A stretch of 64,000 nt of DNA from Candidatus Thorarchaeota archaeon (GCA_016933575.1 JAFGAR010000004.1:1-64000), one strand, 5' to 3'. Positions 1 through 9,025 are shown, counted from the first letter of the stretch. A program made the numbers and translations. Notes: generated by a model from the sequence alone, not told the origin.

Positions 1-125
1 CGACTCTGTGAGGTCAGATGCGTGTCAGGACAACCTCACGATCCTATCTCTGGACTATTGTATTTAAAGACCTATAAGAATGGTTCAAACAACCATCAAA
101 GAGCTGTCCAACTCTGTCCAGTATT

Positions 126-461
126 TCAGTAGCTGTTGTCAACCCTCCAATATCCACCGGTCTGAAAATTTACCTGCTCTGAAGCACCTTGATAATCTAT
201 TGAGAAATATGCGATATTGTCCATATCAGTAAGGTTCCAAGGATAAGTCAAACAAAGAAATGTAAAATTCACTTCATGAAAGATTACAGAATACGATTCG
301 TTTCCATTTTGATTGTAAATATCACTGACGTAACAGAGTTCCCCAGCTTCTTCATTCCAACAGATTCCAAGATAACGTGAATCAACAATAGACCCCTAGG
401 TAAGTGCAACTATTAGAATAATGGAAAGACCAAATGAAGCAATGACATATCTTCGCCTCAA
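126..461 (-). pseudogene. Small secreted protein interrupted by an in-frame amber codon
   Basis: Read from a TTG at 461-459, which sits 9 nt after a strong GGAGGTG ribosome binding site, the minus strand encodes a basic start (MRRRYV), a hydrophobic signal-type segment (IASFGLSIILIVALT) and then a TAG at 398-396. The same frame stays open for about 90 more codons to a TGA at 128-126, giving a Tyr/Asn-rich, exported-looking domain with WNEEAGELCYVSDIY and ending in RVDNSY. The start is 22 nt past the stop of the flavoprotein gene upstream, so the two could share a transcript. Either the gene is broken, the TAG is a sequence error, or the stop is read through. No family was recognised. TAG is an ordinary stop for other genes here. 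Confidence 0.5.
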
Positions 462-483
462 GTTCAGCTGCACCTCCGTAAGA

Positions 484-999
484 TTATTTCTTCATCCTTT
501 CAGGGGGTATTGTTGCCTTATAGCCAGCATTGGTATGGTCGCCCCTCATCTCCATGATGCTAATTCCAAGACCATAACAGAAGATTGTAGGCTCAGGATT
601 GATCTTGATAAAGACCATCTCATCTTCAGATACATCTGTTGCTAGATTCATTCTACCAATCCTTGACTGGCTCATAGACCATCTTGCATCTATGTTATTG
701 AAAGATACTAGTTCTGCAGTGCCTCGAAACATGGCATAGCTGGCAGGAACGAATCGAAGCCAATAGTGTGGAAAAGTAACAACAAGTGAGACCTGATTAT
801 TTGCTTTGATATTACGCACCTTAGCATAGTTCTTTCCAACTAGAATATAGAGTGCAAAGGGCGATGTTGGAGGAGAGACTCCATAGATGATTCCTGTACT
901 ATGAGGTCGTCCCTTAGAGTTAATGGTTGTTAAAACCCCGAAGCTCTTCTTTCGTACAGCTTTCTCAACACTCTCAAAACTAAATCGTTCTTTTGTCAT
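484..999 (-). CDS. Pyridoxamine 5'-phosphate oxidase-like FMN split-barrel protein
   Basis: This 171-residue protein has the layout of the pyridoxamine 5'-phosphate oxidase-like split barrel, a flavin (FMN or F420) binding fold of soluble oxidoreductases. The N-terminal part KKSFGVLTTINSKGRPHSTG is the typical first beta hairpin, followed by a strand with ALYILVGKNYAKVRNIKANN, where this family binds the flavin phosphate, and by VSLVVTF and a FRGTAELV strand. Length matches single-domain members. The substrate cannot be read from sequence. The gene is followed after 22 nt by the amber-interrupted secreted mini-gene. Fold assignment is fairly safe; the cofactor is not. Confidence 0.75.
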   Translation of the reverse strand: MTKERFSFESVEKAVRKKSFGVLTTINSKGRPHSTGIIYGVSPPTSPFALYILVGKNYAKVRNIKANNQVSLVVTFPHYWLRFVPASYAMFRGTAELVSFNNIDARWSMSQSRIGRMNLATDVSEDEMVFIKINPEPTIFCYGLGISIMEMRGDHTNAGYKATIPPERMKK

Positions 1000-1079
1000 G
1001 TAGTCCCCATTCCTTTCTAAGATCTTGTGAAGATTGCTAACTAATTTAGGTATTTGGAATGAAAAACGATTAATGAAAC

Positions 1080-1113
1080 AAAAAAAAGAATGAGATGGGG
1101 AGTTACCCCCATC
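1080..1113 (-). terminator. Intrinsic-type terminator after the anchored surface protein gene
   Basis: On the minus strand, just after the stop codon at 1123-1125, GATGGGG (1113-1107 read as complement) pairs with CCCCATC (1100-1094) in a 7-bp GC-rich stem with a 6-nt loop. It is followed by TTC and a run of eight T (complement of the A tract 1080-1087). A stem plus T-run is a strong stop signal; archaea often need only the T-run. Confidence 0.65.
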
Positions 1114-1122
1114 ATTGATACC

Positions 1123-1785
1123 TTATTTACGCTTGACGCAGACAATCACGAGAACTACCAGAACGACAGCTCCTGCAATAATGATAAGGAAATTATCAGC
1201 TATTGTAGTCATGAATCCTTGACGGGATATTGCAATATAGCCTGTTCGAACATCATTCTCGAATTCCTCTACTGTGAGCTTGGCAAGAAAACCATCAGAT
1301 TTGAAGTATCGTGCCGCAACAGTTGTATGCTCAGTAGATGAAGTGTCCACAGTGTATTGAACACCCCAGTAGAAGACGTCATCTATCATTACCTCACCTG
1401 TTAGAGCGGCTGAAACAAGTGTAGTCATTAGAGTGAAGTTACCTACTGGAACAGACATATGGCTACCGACCGCAATCAATGTCAAGAATATCAGTCCATA
1501 GAGACCAATCGAAGTATCATTTGCAGCCCATTTCCAGTCTGAAACTGCAGTTGGTACAGCTCCCCAACCACTGATTGAATCAGGAATTACTGGCGTTGAA
1601 GTTATTGATGCATACATTGGTTCATTAATTGAATCTGTATCGGTATCAACTACGAAATTGAAATCGATCCTATCACTGACACTGACACCCCAAGACAGAC
1701 CTTGATTTGACTGAGCAGCAACAGGTGCTACAAGAAACATTCCAACAACAAGGAATACAAACATAATTTGGATAGCGCGTTTCAT
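1123..1785 (-). CDS. Secreted protein with C-terminal membrane anchor
   Basis: The product is 220 residues when started at the ATG at 1785, which has GGAG 9 nt upstream; an earlier in-frame ATG at 1827 would only add residues ahead of the signal peptide. MKRAIQIMFVFLVVGMFLVAPVAAQS is a classic signal peptide with an Ala-X-Ala type end. The C-terminus has one strong transmembrane helix (FLIIIAGAVVLVVLVIVCVKRK) with a basic tail, so the roughly 150-residue middle should face outside. A weaker hydrophobic stretch (IGLYGLIFLTLIAVG) lies in the middle. The layout matches other Asgard surface proteins, but I recognise no domain and assign no function. A hairpin terminator follows it. Confidence 0.7.
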   Translation of the reverse strand: MKRAIQIMFVFLVVGMFLVAPVAAQSNQGLSWGVSVSDRIDFNFVVDTDTDSINEPMYASITSTPVIPDSISGWGAVPTAVSDWKWAANDTSIGLYGLIFLTLIAVGSHMSVPVGNFTLMTTLVSAALTGEVMIDDVFYWGVQYTVDTSSTEHTTVAARYFKSDGFLAKLTVEEFENDVRTGYIAISRQGFMTTIADNFLIIIAGAVVLVVLVIVCVKRK

Positions 1786-1920
1786 AATTCTAATCTCCAT
1801 TGACTCAAATCGAGAAATGGTGTTCATTTGTATAGAACATAACTTGAAAAAGTCTTCGACTTCAATTGATTACTATAGACCTTCTTTGAAGCTTATTCGA
1901 TATGTGTGCCTTTGGCTTAT

Positions 1921-3501
1921 TTATTTGTTTAGTCTACGGTGCATGGCTTTGTTGTTTTTGTAGAGATTGAGAAACTCTGAATAGATACGATTGTATAACT
2001 TGTGATTCTCGGGATTTGGGTGAAAGATATTGGAATATTGAACTAAGTTGGATATATCATCAAAACTACAGATGCCTAAACCAACTGCTGCAATGAATGC
2101 AGCACCACGAGCATTTGCCATGATTGGATCTTTTACCTGTCTGACCGTTCTACTCAAGACATCTGCAAAGATCTGGCACCAAACGTCGGATTGTGCACCA
2201 CCGCCAATGATGTTCACAGGGTCCATCTTCCGTTTGATGAACTTCTCTACAAGCTCGAAGAGCCATCGGGTGTTAAATGCAACGCCCTCAAAGATTGCAC
2301 GAATCATATCATCTCGGGTCACAGAGAGGGAGATATTGTGAAGACCACCTCGGATGGTATGATCCTCTACAGGAGTGCGTTCGCCGTATAGCCAAGGAGT
2401 GAAGATGAGACCGTTGCTCCCAGGCGGAACTTTCTCTACGATTCTATCGAATTCTCTATAGACCTCCGGATTCTCAATCCGTGATTCATCATCGATATAG
2501 AGTACCTTGTCTCTTAAGAACTTCAAACAGGCGCCTGCAGTCTCTTGTTCATTCGCAACAAAATATCTACCAGGTACAGCTGAAGGTAGAGAGGCCATAT
2601 TATGAGTGATATCTGTCTTCTTGAAGGGTACATGACACATCGCCCAGCTACTTGTCCCAATATAGATATGTCCCTCATAGTCACGTACTGCACCAGAACC
2701 AATTATTGCGGAGTGTAAATCTGGGGAACCTACAACGACTTTTGTGGCCTCACATACGCCAAGTGCTTGAGCGACATCCTCCTTAACAACTCCTAGAACA
2801 TCTATCGACTGTTTCAGTTCAGGCAATTTTTCCCGATGAATACCCATTTTCTTGATCAGACCAGCGTTATAGTGGATGTTATTGATGTCTCGGATATCAG
2901 TCACCCAATGGAGCATTATCGAGTCAAAAGATGCTGCAAACTCACCTGTCAATCGGAGGTTAAGATAGTCCTTAGGTTCCAGGAATTTGAAGGTCCTATC
3001 GTAAATATCAGGATGTTCGTGCTTGATGTAGAGAATATGAGCAATGGGATCCTTCCCTGCTTTAGCAGGAAGTCCGCCTGTAGACCGTAACCATCTAACA
3101 AGATTCAGGAGTCCATACCCAGAGATATTGATGATACCCTCATTGATCTTCTTGATGTAGGGTTCACCACGAGAGTCCATCCAGATGATCGCATTCATCA
3201 AATGGTCGCCATTATCGTCAACAGGAACAGTTCCTGACCATTGGCTAGAGACACATATAGCAACGATTTGCTCAATAGGAACAAGTCCCTTTCCAAGCAG
3301 TCTGTTAGTGGCTTTGATTAACGCAGTCCACCACTCGTCGGGGTCTTGCTCGGCTCCTCCATCTGGAAACAGGTAGAGGGGAGTATCCTCATACTCAAAA
3401 GCGAGTATCTCGCCACAGGGATCAGCAAGTGCTACTTTCATTGCTGAGGTCCCATGATCTATTGCCAAGATGTATTTCTTCTCACCTTTCTCCTCGGACA
3501 T
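1921..3501 (-). CDS. FGGY-family carbohydrate kinase (xylulokinase-like)
   Basis: This 526-residue protein is a two-domain FGGY sugar kinase, which phosphorylates a sugar or polyol with ATP in the cytosol. The N-terminus has the phosphate-1 loop YILAIDHGTSAMKVAL, then SSQWSGTVPVD and NAIIWMDSRG at the substrate site. The C-terminal domain has GHIYIGTSSWAM, EGVAFNTRWLFE and the adenosine motif INIIGGGAQSDVW-type region (VNIIGGGAQSDVW) plus ANARGAAFIAA. The length is normal for xylulokinase-like members, but the substrate is unknown. It is one of two FGGY kinases in the window, and they are not close copies. The saccharopine-dehydrogenase-like gene upstream on the same strand ends 57 nt before its start, so co-transcription is possible. 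Confidence 0.85.
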   Translation of the reverse strand: MSEEKGEKKYILAIDHGTSAMKVALADPCGEILAFEYEDTPLYLFPDGGAEQDPDEWWTALIKATNRLLGKGLVPIEQIVAICVSSQWSGTVPVDDNGDHLMNAIIWMDSRGEPYIKKINEGIINISGYGLLNLVRWLRSTGGLPAKAGKDPIAHILYIKHEHPDIYDRTFKFLEPKDYLNLRLTGEFAASFDSIMLHWVTDIRDINNIHYNAGLIKKMGIHREKLPELKQSIDVLGVVKEDVAQALGVCEATKVVVGSPDLHSAIIGSGAVRDYEGHIYIGTSSWAMCHVPFKKTDITHNMASLPSAVPGRYFVANEQETAGACLKFLRDKVLYIDDESRIENPEVYREFDRIVEKVPPGSNGLIFTPWLYGERTPVEDHTIRGGLHNISLSVTRDDMIRAIFEGVAFNTRWLFELVEKFIKRKMDPVNIIGGGAQSDVWCQIFADVLSRTVRQVKDPIMANARGAAFIAAVGLGICSFDDISNLVQYSNIFHPNPENHKLYNRIYSEFLNLYKNNKAMHRRLNK

Positions 3502-3558
3502 TTCCTAACCCACTACTCTACATGGTCAAACGACCATATATACAGTGACTATTTTTGT

Positions 3559-4773
3559 CTACATCTTCAGACGTTCGGCTTTTCCAGTCTTATCTATAGA
3601 TTCGATGATTAAGGGTGATTCGCCACCGGTCATCTTGTCCAATTTCAGATGTTCTTGCATAAGACCAAGAAAGTCAAGTGGTGTTACACATGCCTCAGGA
3701 GGAAGAACTCCTTTCTCTGTGATCTTGCCACGCTGCATTAGAATAGCCCCAAGCGCTGCTGGAATTCCAGTCCCTTCACCCATGGACTGACCAATGGATG
3801 CCATCGAGAAATCGTACTGGCGGGGTTCACCATCCTCTATTCCTGTTATTGTAATCTTGAGACAACCCCGTTGTTCACCGAATTTCGCTTCACGGAGTAT
3901 CCGTTCTCTCTGTTGAATAATGAAGGCAATGGCAAAATCTCGAGGGACAACATGTTGGTCGCCAACAGTCAATGGCTCTTCGCTCACAATACCGAGCCGT
4001 GCAATATCCTGAATCATTCGATAGTATTCAGGTGGAATCACACAGCCCAGATTGGTGACTCTCTTACACTTGATGTAATTTGGTAATGTAATGGTCTCAG
4101 GGTGAGGATAGGGATAACACCGATATGTACCAACACAGTGGAAGGTCACGTCTTCTTCTAGAGCACGTCCACTCTCTCCGAAGTAGTCCACTGTAGTAAA
4201 TTTCCCATCAAGAAACATGGGAATTGGAGAGGTCATACTATGTATTCGATGAGCAACAACTGCTGCACCTTCTGTTGGTTCACCACCATGAGCATGAAGA
4301 ATATCAATCGAATCGACTTCATCGAGCATTAGATCTGAGCAGAACTTTACAAGAAGATTCGCTACACCAGGAGAACTACCCATCCCCGTTAGAGCAGAGA
4401 TACCTGCCTTTTTTGCAGCCTTGTTCATCTCGAGGAGTTTTTTTGTTGCGTCATAGTCATCACAGACATCAACATAATTGATACCGGATTCAATTACAGC
4501 TTTCAGTACGATAGGACCCAGCTTGTAAAAAGGACCGCAGCAATTGAGAACAACATCGGACCCATTGATTGCCTCTTTGATTGCTGATGGGTCACTCGCA
4601 TCGACCCCGAATGAAGAAAGGCATTCATCACCAATCTGAGATATACATTCATTTGCCTTGTCAAGATCAATATCACCAATCACTATTTCTGAGAAATCTC
4701 CAGAAGCAATTAGAGTCTTGACAGCAACTGTGCCAACAACACCACATCCGCCTAATACCGTTACACGCGACAT
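3559..4773 (-). CDS. Saccharopine dehydrogenase-like NAD(P)-dependent reductase
   Basis: The start is taken at ATG 4773, giving 404 residues that begin directly with the Rossmann strand MSRVTVLGGCGVVGTVAVK; the longer open frame has no better start. Features fit the saccharopine dehydrogenase family: the GGCGVVG nucleotide loop, IGDIDLDKA after the second strand, DVVLNCCGPFYKLGPIV and YVDVCDDYDAT. The C-terminal part would bind an amino-acid-type substrate. An AT-rich TATCTAAATAT stretch about 25-35 nt upstream of the ATG suggests a short leader. Members act on saccharopine, carboxynorspermidine or unknown substrates, and context (a sugar kinase downstream) does not settle it. Confidence 0.8.
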   Translation of the reverse strand: MSRVTVLGGCGVVGTVAVKTLIASGDFSEIVIGDIDLDKANECISQIGDECLSSFGVDASDPSAIKEAINGSDVVLNCCGPFYKLGPIVLKAVIESGINYVDVCDDYDATKKLLEMNKAAKKAGISALTGMGSSPGVANLLVKFCSDLMLDEVDSIDILHAHGGEPTEGAAVVAHRIHSMTSPIPMFLDGKFTTVDYFGESGRALEEDVTFHCVGTYRCYPYPHPETITLPNYIKCKRVTNLGCVIPPEYYRMIQDIARLGIVSEEPLTVGDQHVVPRDFAIAFIIQQRERILREAKFGEQRGCLKITITGIEDGEPRQYDFSMASIGQSMGEGTGIPAALGAILMQRGKITEKGVLPPEACVTPLDFLGLMQEHLKLDKMTGGESPLIIESIDKTGKAERLKM

Positions 4774-4834
4774 AAGGTAAGTTAAGGTACTCCTGATATT
4801 TAGATATACTGGACCTTCAAAGCGCACTCAAGAT

Positions 4835-5377
4835 TTAGTGAATGATGTAATCACGTAAAACATGACCTTCTGCATCAAATTGGACCCCTTCAAGTTCTAG
4901 GAGTTTTTGCTTCATCTGAAGACCACCCTGAAATCCGCCTAGAGCCATATCGGACCGGATAGCTCGATGACAAGGAATTATGATTGGAAACGGATTGCGT
5001 GCAAGTGCATTGCCAACGGCACGGTAGGCATTTGAACCAATCTTCTTTGCGATCCAGCTGTATGTTGCAACTTTTCCATAGGGAATTGACCACTCGGCTT
5101 TAATCACCTTTATCTGAAATGGATAACAGATTGTTAGATTCAAAAAATCCAGAGGAAATTTCACAGGTTTTCCTTCAAAATAATCGACGAGAAGATCAGT
5201 CAGAGGTTCTATGATTTGGGGTTGTCTGGGTACTGCTTTTGGAAAAAGAGATAGAATATGTTTTACGACCTGACTCTTCGAACTAGGAAGTATGATTCGT
5301 TCTACGCCAGCTTGTTTTGTTCCTTCATGAACTAGCCCTATATGACCAAAAGTTGTTTCGATAATGGCATAATACAT
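4835..5377 (-). CDS. ogt: Methylated-DNA-protein-cysteine methyltransferase
   Basis: This is a 180-residue O6-alkylguanine-DNA alkyltransferase, a suicide DNA repair protein that moves the alkyl group from guanine to its own cysteine. The C-terminal DNA-binding domain is complete: IPYGKVATYSWIAKKIG, the helix-turn-helix with AYRAVGNALARNPFPIIIPCHRAIRSD split around the active-site PCHR, and ALGGFQGGLQMKQKLLELEG. The N-terminal domain is short and divergent. ATG 5377 has a good AGGAGG site. It is encoded upstream of the saccharopine-dehydrogenase-like gene on the same strand with a 61-nt gap. Confidence 0.93.
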   Translation of the reverse strand: MYYAIIETTFGHIGLVHEGTKQAGVERIILPSSKSQVVKHILSLFPKAVPRQPQIIEPLTDLLVDYFEGKPVKFPLDFLNLTICYPFQIKVIKAEWSIPYGKVATYSWIAKKIGSNAYRAVGNALARNPFPIIIPCHRAIRSDMALGGFQGGLQMKQKLLELEGVQFDAEGHVLRDYIIH

Positions 5378-5514
5378 CTTTAATCCTCCTAGAATACGGG
5401 CTCTAGTAATTTTTCACGAATACTGCTATCAAAGAATAGGTTGTAACAATAGGCTTTTGTAATATCCGTTTGCCATGGAATTCTTGGTGTATTTTACCCT
5501 TGACCGAACACAAT

Positions 5515-6237
5515 ATGTCCTGCATGATATGCGGTACTGAACTAGTCTATGATAAGTCAGCCCGCATGCAGACCTGTACATACTGTGGTTCTATAGAATC
5601 ATCACCAATCTACTGCCCAGCAGGCCATTTTGTCTGTGATAGTTGTCATTCAAAAGATGCACTTGCGTTCTTGGAACGTCTTGTTGAGTTAGATAGGAGT
5701 ATCGAACCCCTAGATATTGTTCACAAGGCACTCACTCACCCCAGTTTTAAGTTTCACGGACCAGAACATCATAGTCTCGTACCAGCAGCAATCCTCATTG
5801 CTATGAAGAACCGCGGAATCCCAAAGCTTGATGGCACTCCTGTAACAAAACAAGTGATTCTTGAGGGTATAAAACGCGGTTCAAAGATTCCTGGAGGTTA
5901 CTGTGGTTATGCTGGTGCCTGTGGAGCGTGCATCGGAGCAGGTATCGCAATTGCACTTTATCTTGGTTCAACACCAACCAAAGGTCCTGAGAGAAAAGCG
6001 GCTCATAATGCCACTTCCAAGGCATTAACCTTGTCAAGTGATGGTCTCTGTAGATGCTGCAAACGTGCGACCTATTTTGGTTTGACATCTGCAATGAGCA
6101 TCCTGAAGGATGAATATGGCATTAATCTTGGTACACTTCCACAACCTGAGACCTGCGAGTATTCAGAGCGTAATCGCGACTGTGAGCGTGAAGACTGTAT
6201 CTACTATACAGACTCTTTGATATCTACTCAATCTTGA
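5515..6237 (+). CDS. DUF5714 cysteine-rich protein
   Basis: Started at the ATG at 5515, just before the first zinc knuckle, the protein has 240 residues. The N-terminus MSCMICGTELVYD ... CTYCG is a rubredoxin-like zinc ribbon, followed by a second CPAGHFVCDSCHSKDA Cys/His cluster. The remainder matches what I know of DUF5714 proteins: HPSFKFHGPEHHSLVPAA, PGGYCGYAGACGACIGAGIA and RCCKRATYFGL, and then a Cys-rich end (CEYSERNRDCEREDC). DUF5714 is common in anaerobic archaea and bacteria, sometimes fused to or near methyltransferases or radical SAM enzymes; its activity is not established to my knowledge. The many conserved Cys and His suggest metal or Fe-S binding. Confidence 0.8.
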   Translation: MSCMICGTELVYDKSARMQTCTYCGSIESSPIYCPAGHFVCDSCHSKDALAFLERLVELDRSIEPLDIVHKALTHPSFKFHGPEHHSLVPAAILIAMKNRGIPKLDGTPVTKQVILEGIKRGSKIPGGYCGYAGACGACIGAGIAIALYLGSTPTKGPERKAAHNATSKALTLSSDGLCRCCKRATYFGLTSAMSILKDEYGINLGTLPQPETCEYSERNRDCEREDCIYYTDSLISTQS

Positions 6238-6300
6238 TCATTCGAATCTCATTATAATCAGTGATGACCCGAATGTAGCCCCTTATGATGCTATTAGCCA
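6226..6300 (-). pseudogene. Leftover 3' end of a second NAD-kinase-like gene
   Basis: On the minus strand this stretch ends ...RGYIRVITDYNEIRMIKIE and a TAG at 6228-6226. It matches the C-terminus of the complete NAD kinase at 7169-8296 (RGYIRVITDYNEIRLMKVD). Across the 13 codons GYIRVITDYNEIR, eight codons differ but none changes the amino acid. Upstream of about 6290 similarity fades, and a stop at 6355-6353 closes the frame, so the rest of the gene is gone. The fragment overlaps the 3' end of the DUF5714 gene by 12 nt. Confidence 0.7.
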
Positions 6301-6369
6301 TATGAAGATAAACCTCATAAGCAGTGACTCGGTTGTTAGTATGTGGTGGAGATTATTAAACTCTGGATA

Positions 6370-7071
6370 ATGAAGCCTTTAATTACAGACAGAAGGCACT
6401 TTTTCCTGCTTGAAGGGAGTGATGTACCTATAGATCTCATCGTTGAACCCTTTTGCGAAAATGGATATCGCAAAATCCAATCAAATGAGAGTGAAGCAAT
6501 TTGCCATATCGTCAAAGATGATAGAATAGTAACATTATATCAGATGCGTGAAACAGCAGATAAGCAACAAGTTACTGGAACCATTATACTAGGTGCTAAA
6601 GAATTGGCTGAGGCACGAAAAATCCAACGTGTGGGAACAATTCTCGCGATACCATTCGTATTGTATTGTATCGCTACGCTCTTGCTATACATATTACCAA
6701 TTGTTACAACTTTGTTAGGATGGCTTGATTTCATAGACATCGTAAGTCCAATAACACCATTTCTAGGCATAGGTTTCATCATATTCGCGATAATCCTGCT
6801 ATTGCCTCTGTCCTATTCAACTTGGATTCTACCAGTTCAGAACCGCGAAATCGCACGCAATGTTCTGGAAGATCTAGTTCGAATCATAAATGACACTTGC
6901 CCTAACGTGGAACTTCAATCAACTGAAACTAAACAGCAAAACTGGCCAGATTTCAGAATAAGTCATGGAATACCAGAAGATATTCTGCTTAAACTGCAGG
7001 CAATCGAAAACGCATTTCCTGAATTTGGAAATCTAGAGATGCAATTGAATTCTGTGAAAGCTCAATTGTGA
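6370..7071 (+). CDS. Hypothetical two-helix membrane protein
   Basis: No family was recognised. The 233-residue reading starts at ATG 6370 (MKPLITDRRHF); an in-frame GTG at 6343 is possible and would add 9 residues, and a GGAG at 6347 is too far from the ATG to decide. The soluble N-terminal 80 residues are followed by two strong transmembrane segments (GTILAIPFVLYCIATLLLYIL and PFLGIGFIIFAIILLLPLSY), which bracket a short loop, and a C-terminal cytosolic-type tail of about 75 residues that is helical and charged. The layout resembles a small membrane-anchored sensor or assembly factor, but that is a guess. The region upstream still contains the NAD-kinase remnant on the other strand. Confidence 0.6.
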   Translation: MKPLITDRRHFFLLEGSDVPIDLIVEPFCENGYRKIQSNESEAICHIVKDDRIVTLYQMRETADKQQVTGTIILGAKELAEARKIQRVGTILAIPFVLYCIATLLLYILPIVTTLLGWLDFIDIVSPITPFLGIGFIIFAIILLLPLSYSTWILPVQNREIARNVLEDLVRIINDTCPNVELQSTETKQQNWPDFRISHGIPEDILLKLQAIENAFPEFGNLEMQLNSVKAQL

Positions 7072-7168
7072 AAAGGTATGACCATGAACATAAAATATGA
7101 ACATTTGGTCCAAAGTGATTGTGTTTTTCAAAATTAATGGTTTTAATTCACAGTGTCCATTTAGTTGG

Positions 7169-8296
7169 TCAGTCAACCTTCATTAAACGTATTTCATTGT
7201 AATCAGTAATAACCCGGATGTAACCTCGCAATAGTTCATCGACTGCGGAATCACCAGTATCGACCTTGAGAGTTTCTCCTTCAATCCCCTTTAGCTTAGA
7301 CTGTGTGGATATAACGTAGATATGATCTTTTCCAACTCTCTCAATGACTCCGGGACTAATTTGTTGATTACCTCGCCCAAAGAGCATACCTTGATGCCCA
7401 ATTGGTGACACTATAATCCATGTCATTTCGAAGTCTTTCACTAACTTGATGATGTCTGATTCATTTACATCATTGTATGTATCGCCATTCTGATAAATAT
7501 CAACTCCAAGAATGGTCTTTTTAATCTCTAACTGATCTGCTATGGTTTTGACAGTTGTTCCAGGACCAAGAATGTATGTTCCCATTGGAACCATCTTTTG
7601 AATGATATACCGTGCAATTGCCTCCTGTGCCTCATGCTCGTCTGATGTTTCAGGACTTGCTTGTTTGGCACCTTGGAACCTAGCTGGAACAGAGGGTCCC
7701 TTCAGATAGCCATAAAGACGGATGACGAATCGATCCTCACGAAAGGCGGTCTCATCTGCATCCATCACCTCAAAGTCAGTAATGCCAGTTCCCCCAGCAT
7801 TGACAAGATTTACGACTTCTGCTGCATCAGCAGGATTCACGACGAATATACCACTATACATCTTCACACCAGATGGTACTCCGAGGACCAACAGGTCATC
7901 CATACCATGTACCACGATGGCATCGAATATGTCACGGGCAGTACCATCCCCTCCAACAAATACAAGGAACCTGATGCCAGCCTTGTAGAGGGCAACTATG
8001 CAATGGTGGGTGTCATCAGAACCAGTCATATCTCCAATCGTGACATCAACCACAGAATAGTTAAGCCCCACCTCCTGGATGATGTCCTCGCCCATGGGAC
8101 CAGGGCAGACGACAAGTTCAATCTCAGAGTCGCGCTCCATATATGGAGATAATGCCTGCAAAAACTCCCGGGCTCGCCCAGGTGCCACTGGTTGAGCGCC
8201 TCTCTTAATAGCCTCATCAAGAACTCCATCAGTTCCCTTCAAACCCACTCGACCGCCCATTCCAGCAATAGGGTTAACAAGAAGACCTAGACGCAT
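7169..8296 (-). CDS. ATP-NAD kinase family protein
   Basis: With the ATG at 8296 the protein has 375 residues and begins MRLGLLVNPIAGMGGRVGLK, the expected first strand and turn of the family. ATP-NAD kinases phosphorylate NAD to NADP. The catalytic GGDGTARDI motif is present (VFVGGDGTARDIFDAI), and later GPGTTVKTIADQL and SPIGHQGMLFGRGNQQISP match the C-terminal domain of the COG3199-type long NAD kinases. A longer frame to 8338 lacks a supported start. The gene lies 58 nt after the 194-residue hypothetical gene on the same strand. A decayed second copy of the extreme 3' end is found near 6230. Confidence 0.85.
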   Translation of the reverse strand: MRLGLLVNPIAGMGGRVGLKGTDGVLDEAIKRGAQPVAPGRAREFLQALSPYMERDSEIELVVCPGPMGEDIIQEVGLNYSVVDVTIGDMTGSDDTHHCIVALYKAGIRFLVFVGGDGTARDIFDAIVVHGMDDLLVLGVPSGVKMYSGIFVVNPADAAEVVNLVNAGGTGITDFEVMDADETAFREDRFVIRLYGYLKGPSVPARFQGAKQASPETSDEHEAQEAIARYIIQKMVPMGTYILGPGTTVKTIADQLEIKKTILGVDIYQNGDTYNDVNESDIIKLVKDFEMTWIIVSPIGHQGMLFGRGNQQISPGVIERVGKDHIYVISTQSKLKGIEGETLKVDTGDSAVDELLRGYIRVITDYNEIRLMKVD

Positions 8297-8354
8297 CAAG
8301 ATTCTATGACCTCTGCACTCTGAAAGGTACAACCGCACTCTAAAGCAGTTTTGA

Positions 8355-8939
8355 TTATGACTTTAAAGCGTTGACCTGAGCAGCTGACTGGATCCAGAAA
8401 GAGACCCGCACTAGGACCTCTTCCAAGAATTTCTCACGATTATCTGGTGTTGCATCCTCAGGCCACTTGTTCTTGCGATAATCATCAAATTTCTTGAATG
8501 TGCGGCCATATTTCGTTGTAAGTGGAATCTCTACCTTTCTATCACATGCAGTATTGAGAGCCCGGATTAGAGTGACATAATCAAACTTGTTCCGAATCAA
8601 CCACTTGCGTAATGCTATGAAGAAGGAGCGGTCATTGATCTCACCCCAAGGGAGACCTTTCAGTCCCTCACGATCGGACCCATCTATTCTCTCCGAGTTG
8701 AAGGAGCATTCCTTGTTATAATTGCAGCGAGCTCTCACAAAGAGCTTCTTCTTCGACAACCAGAGGAATATCTCATGGTCGCCTTTCTTTTTCATCAGTT
8801 CTTTATGGGCTCCAGCAGGGAAGACGAGTTCTACAATCCCACCCTCTTTGATCTTACCACCAGCCTTGAAATACAGATCTAGAGCCCATGCTAGAGCTGG
8901 AATCGTGTTGACTGAATAGTATTCCTCAGCGTCGACCAT
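8355..8939 (-). CDS. Hypothetical soluble protein, 194 residues
   Basis: I do not recognise a family. The protein is soluble, mixed alpha/beta and rich in Lys, Trp and Phe (for example LPWGEINDRSFFIALRKW and FDDYRKNKWPEDATPDN). It has no signal peptide, no membrane helix and only two Cys in a loose pair (CNYNKEC). The start at ATG 8939 has no clear ribosome binding site, which is consistent with a short-leader transcript. It lies between the small GTPase gene and the NAD kinase on one strand, so a common transcript is possible; nothing else links them. Confidence 0.6.
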   Translation of the reverse strand: MVDAEEYYSVNTIPALAWALDLYFKAGGKIKEGGIVELVFPAGAHKELMKKKGDHEIFLWLSKKKLFVRARCNYNKECSFNSERIDGSDREGLKGLPWGEINDRSFFIALRKWLIRNKFDYVTLIRALNTACDRKVEIPLTTKYGRTFKKFDDYRKNKWPEDATPDNREKFLEEVLVRVSFWIQSAAQVNALKS

Positions 8940-9025
8940 GGGTATAGTTCACATCGCATCAGTCCCACTGATATGGATTAGTAATTAGACATTTGTGATA
9001 CGACAAGGATTAGCGAACGGAACTT

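Noticed and set aside
126-461. TAG read as pyrrolysine in the mini-gene
   Set aside because: TAG ends several ordinary genes here (LarA-like, HTH, atpE), no Pyl machinery is visible, and the protein shows no methylamine methyltransferase features.
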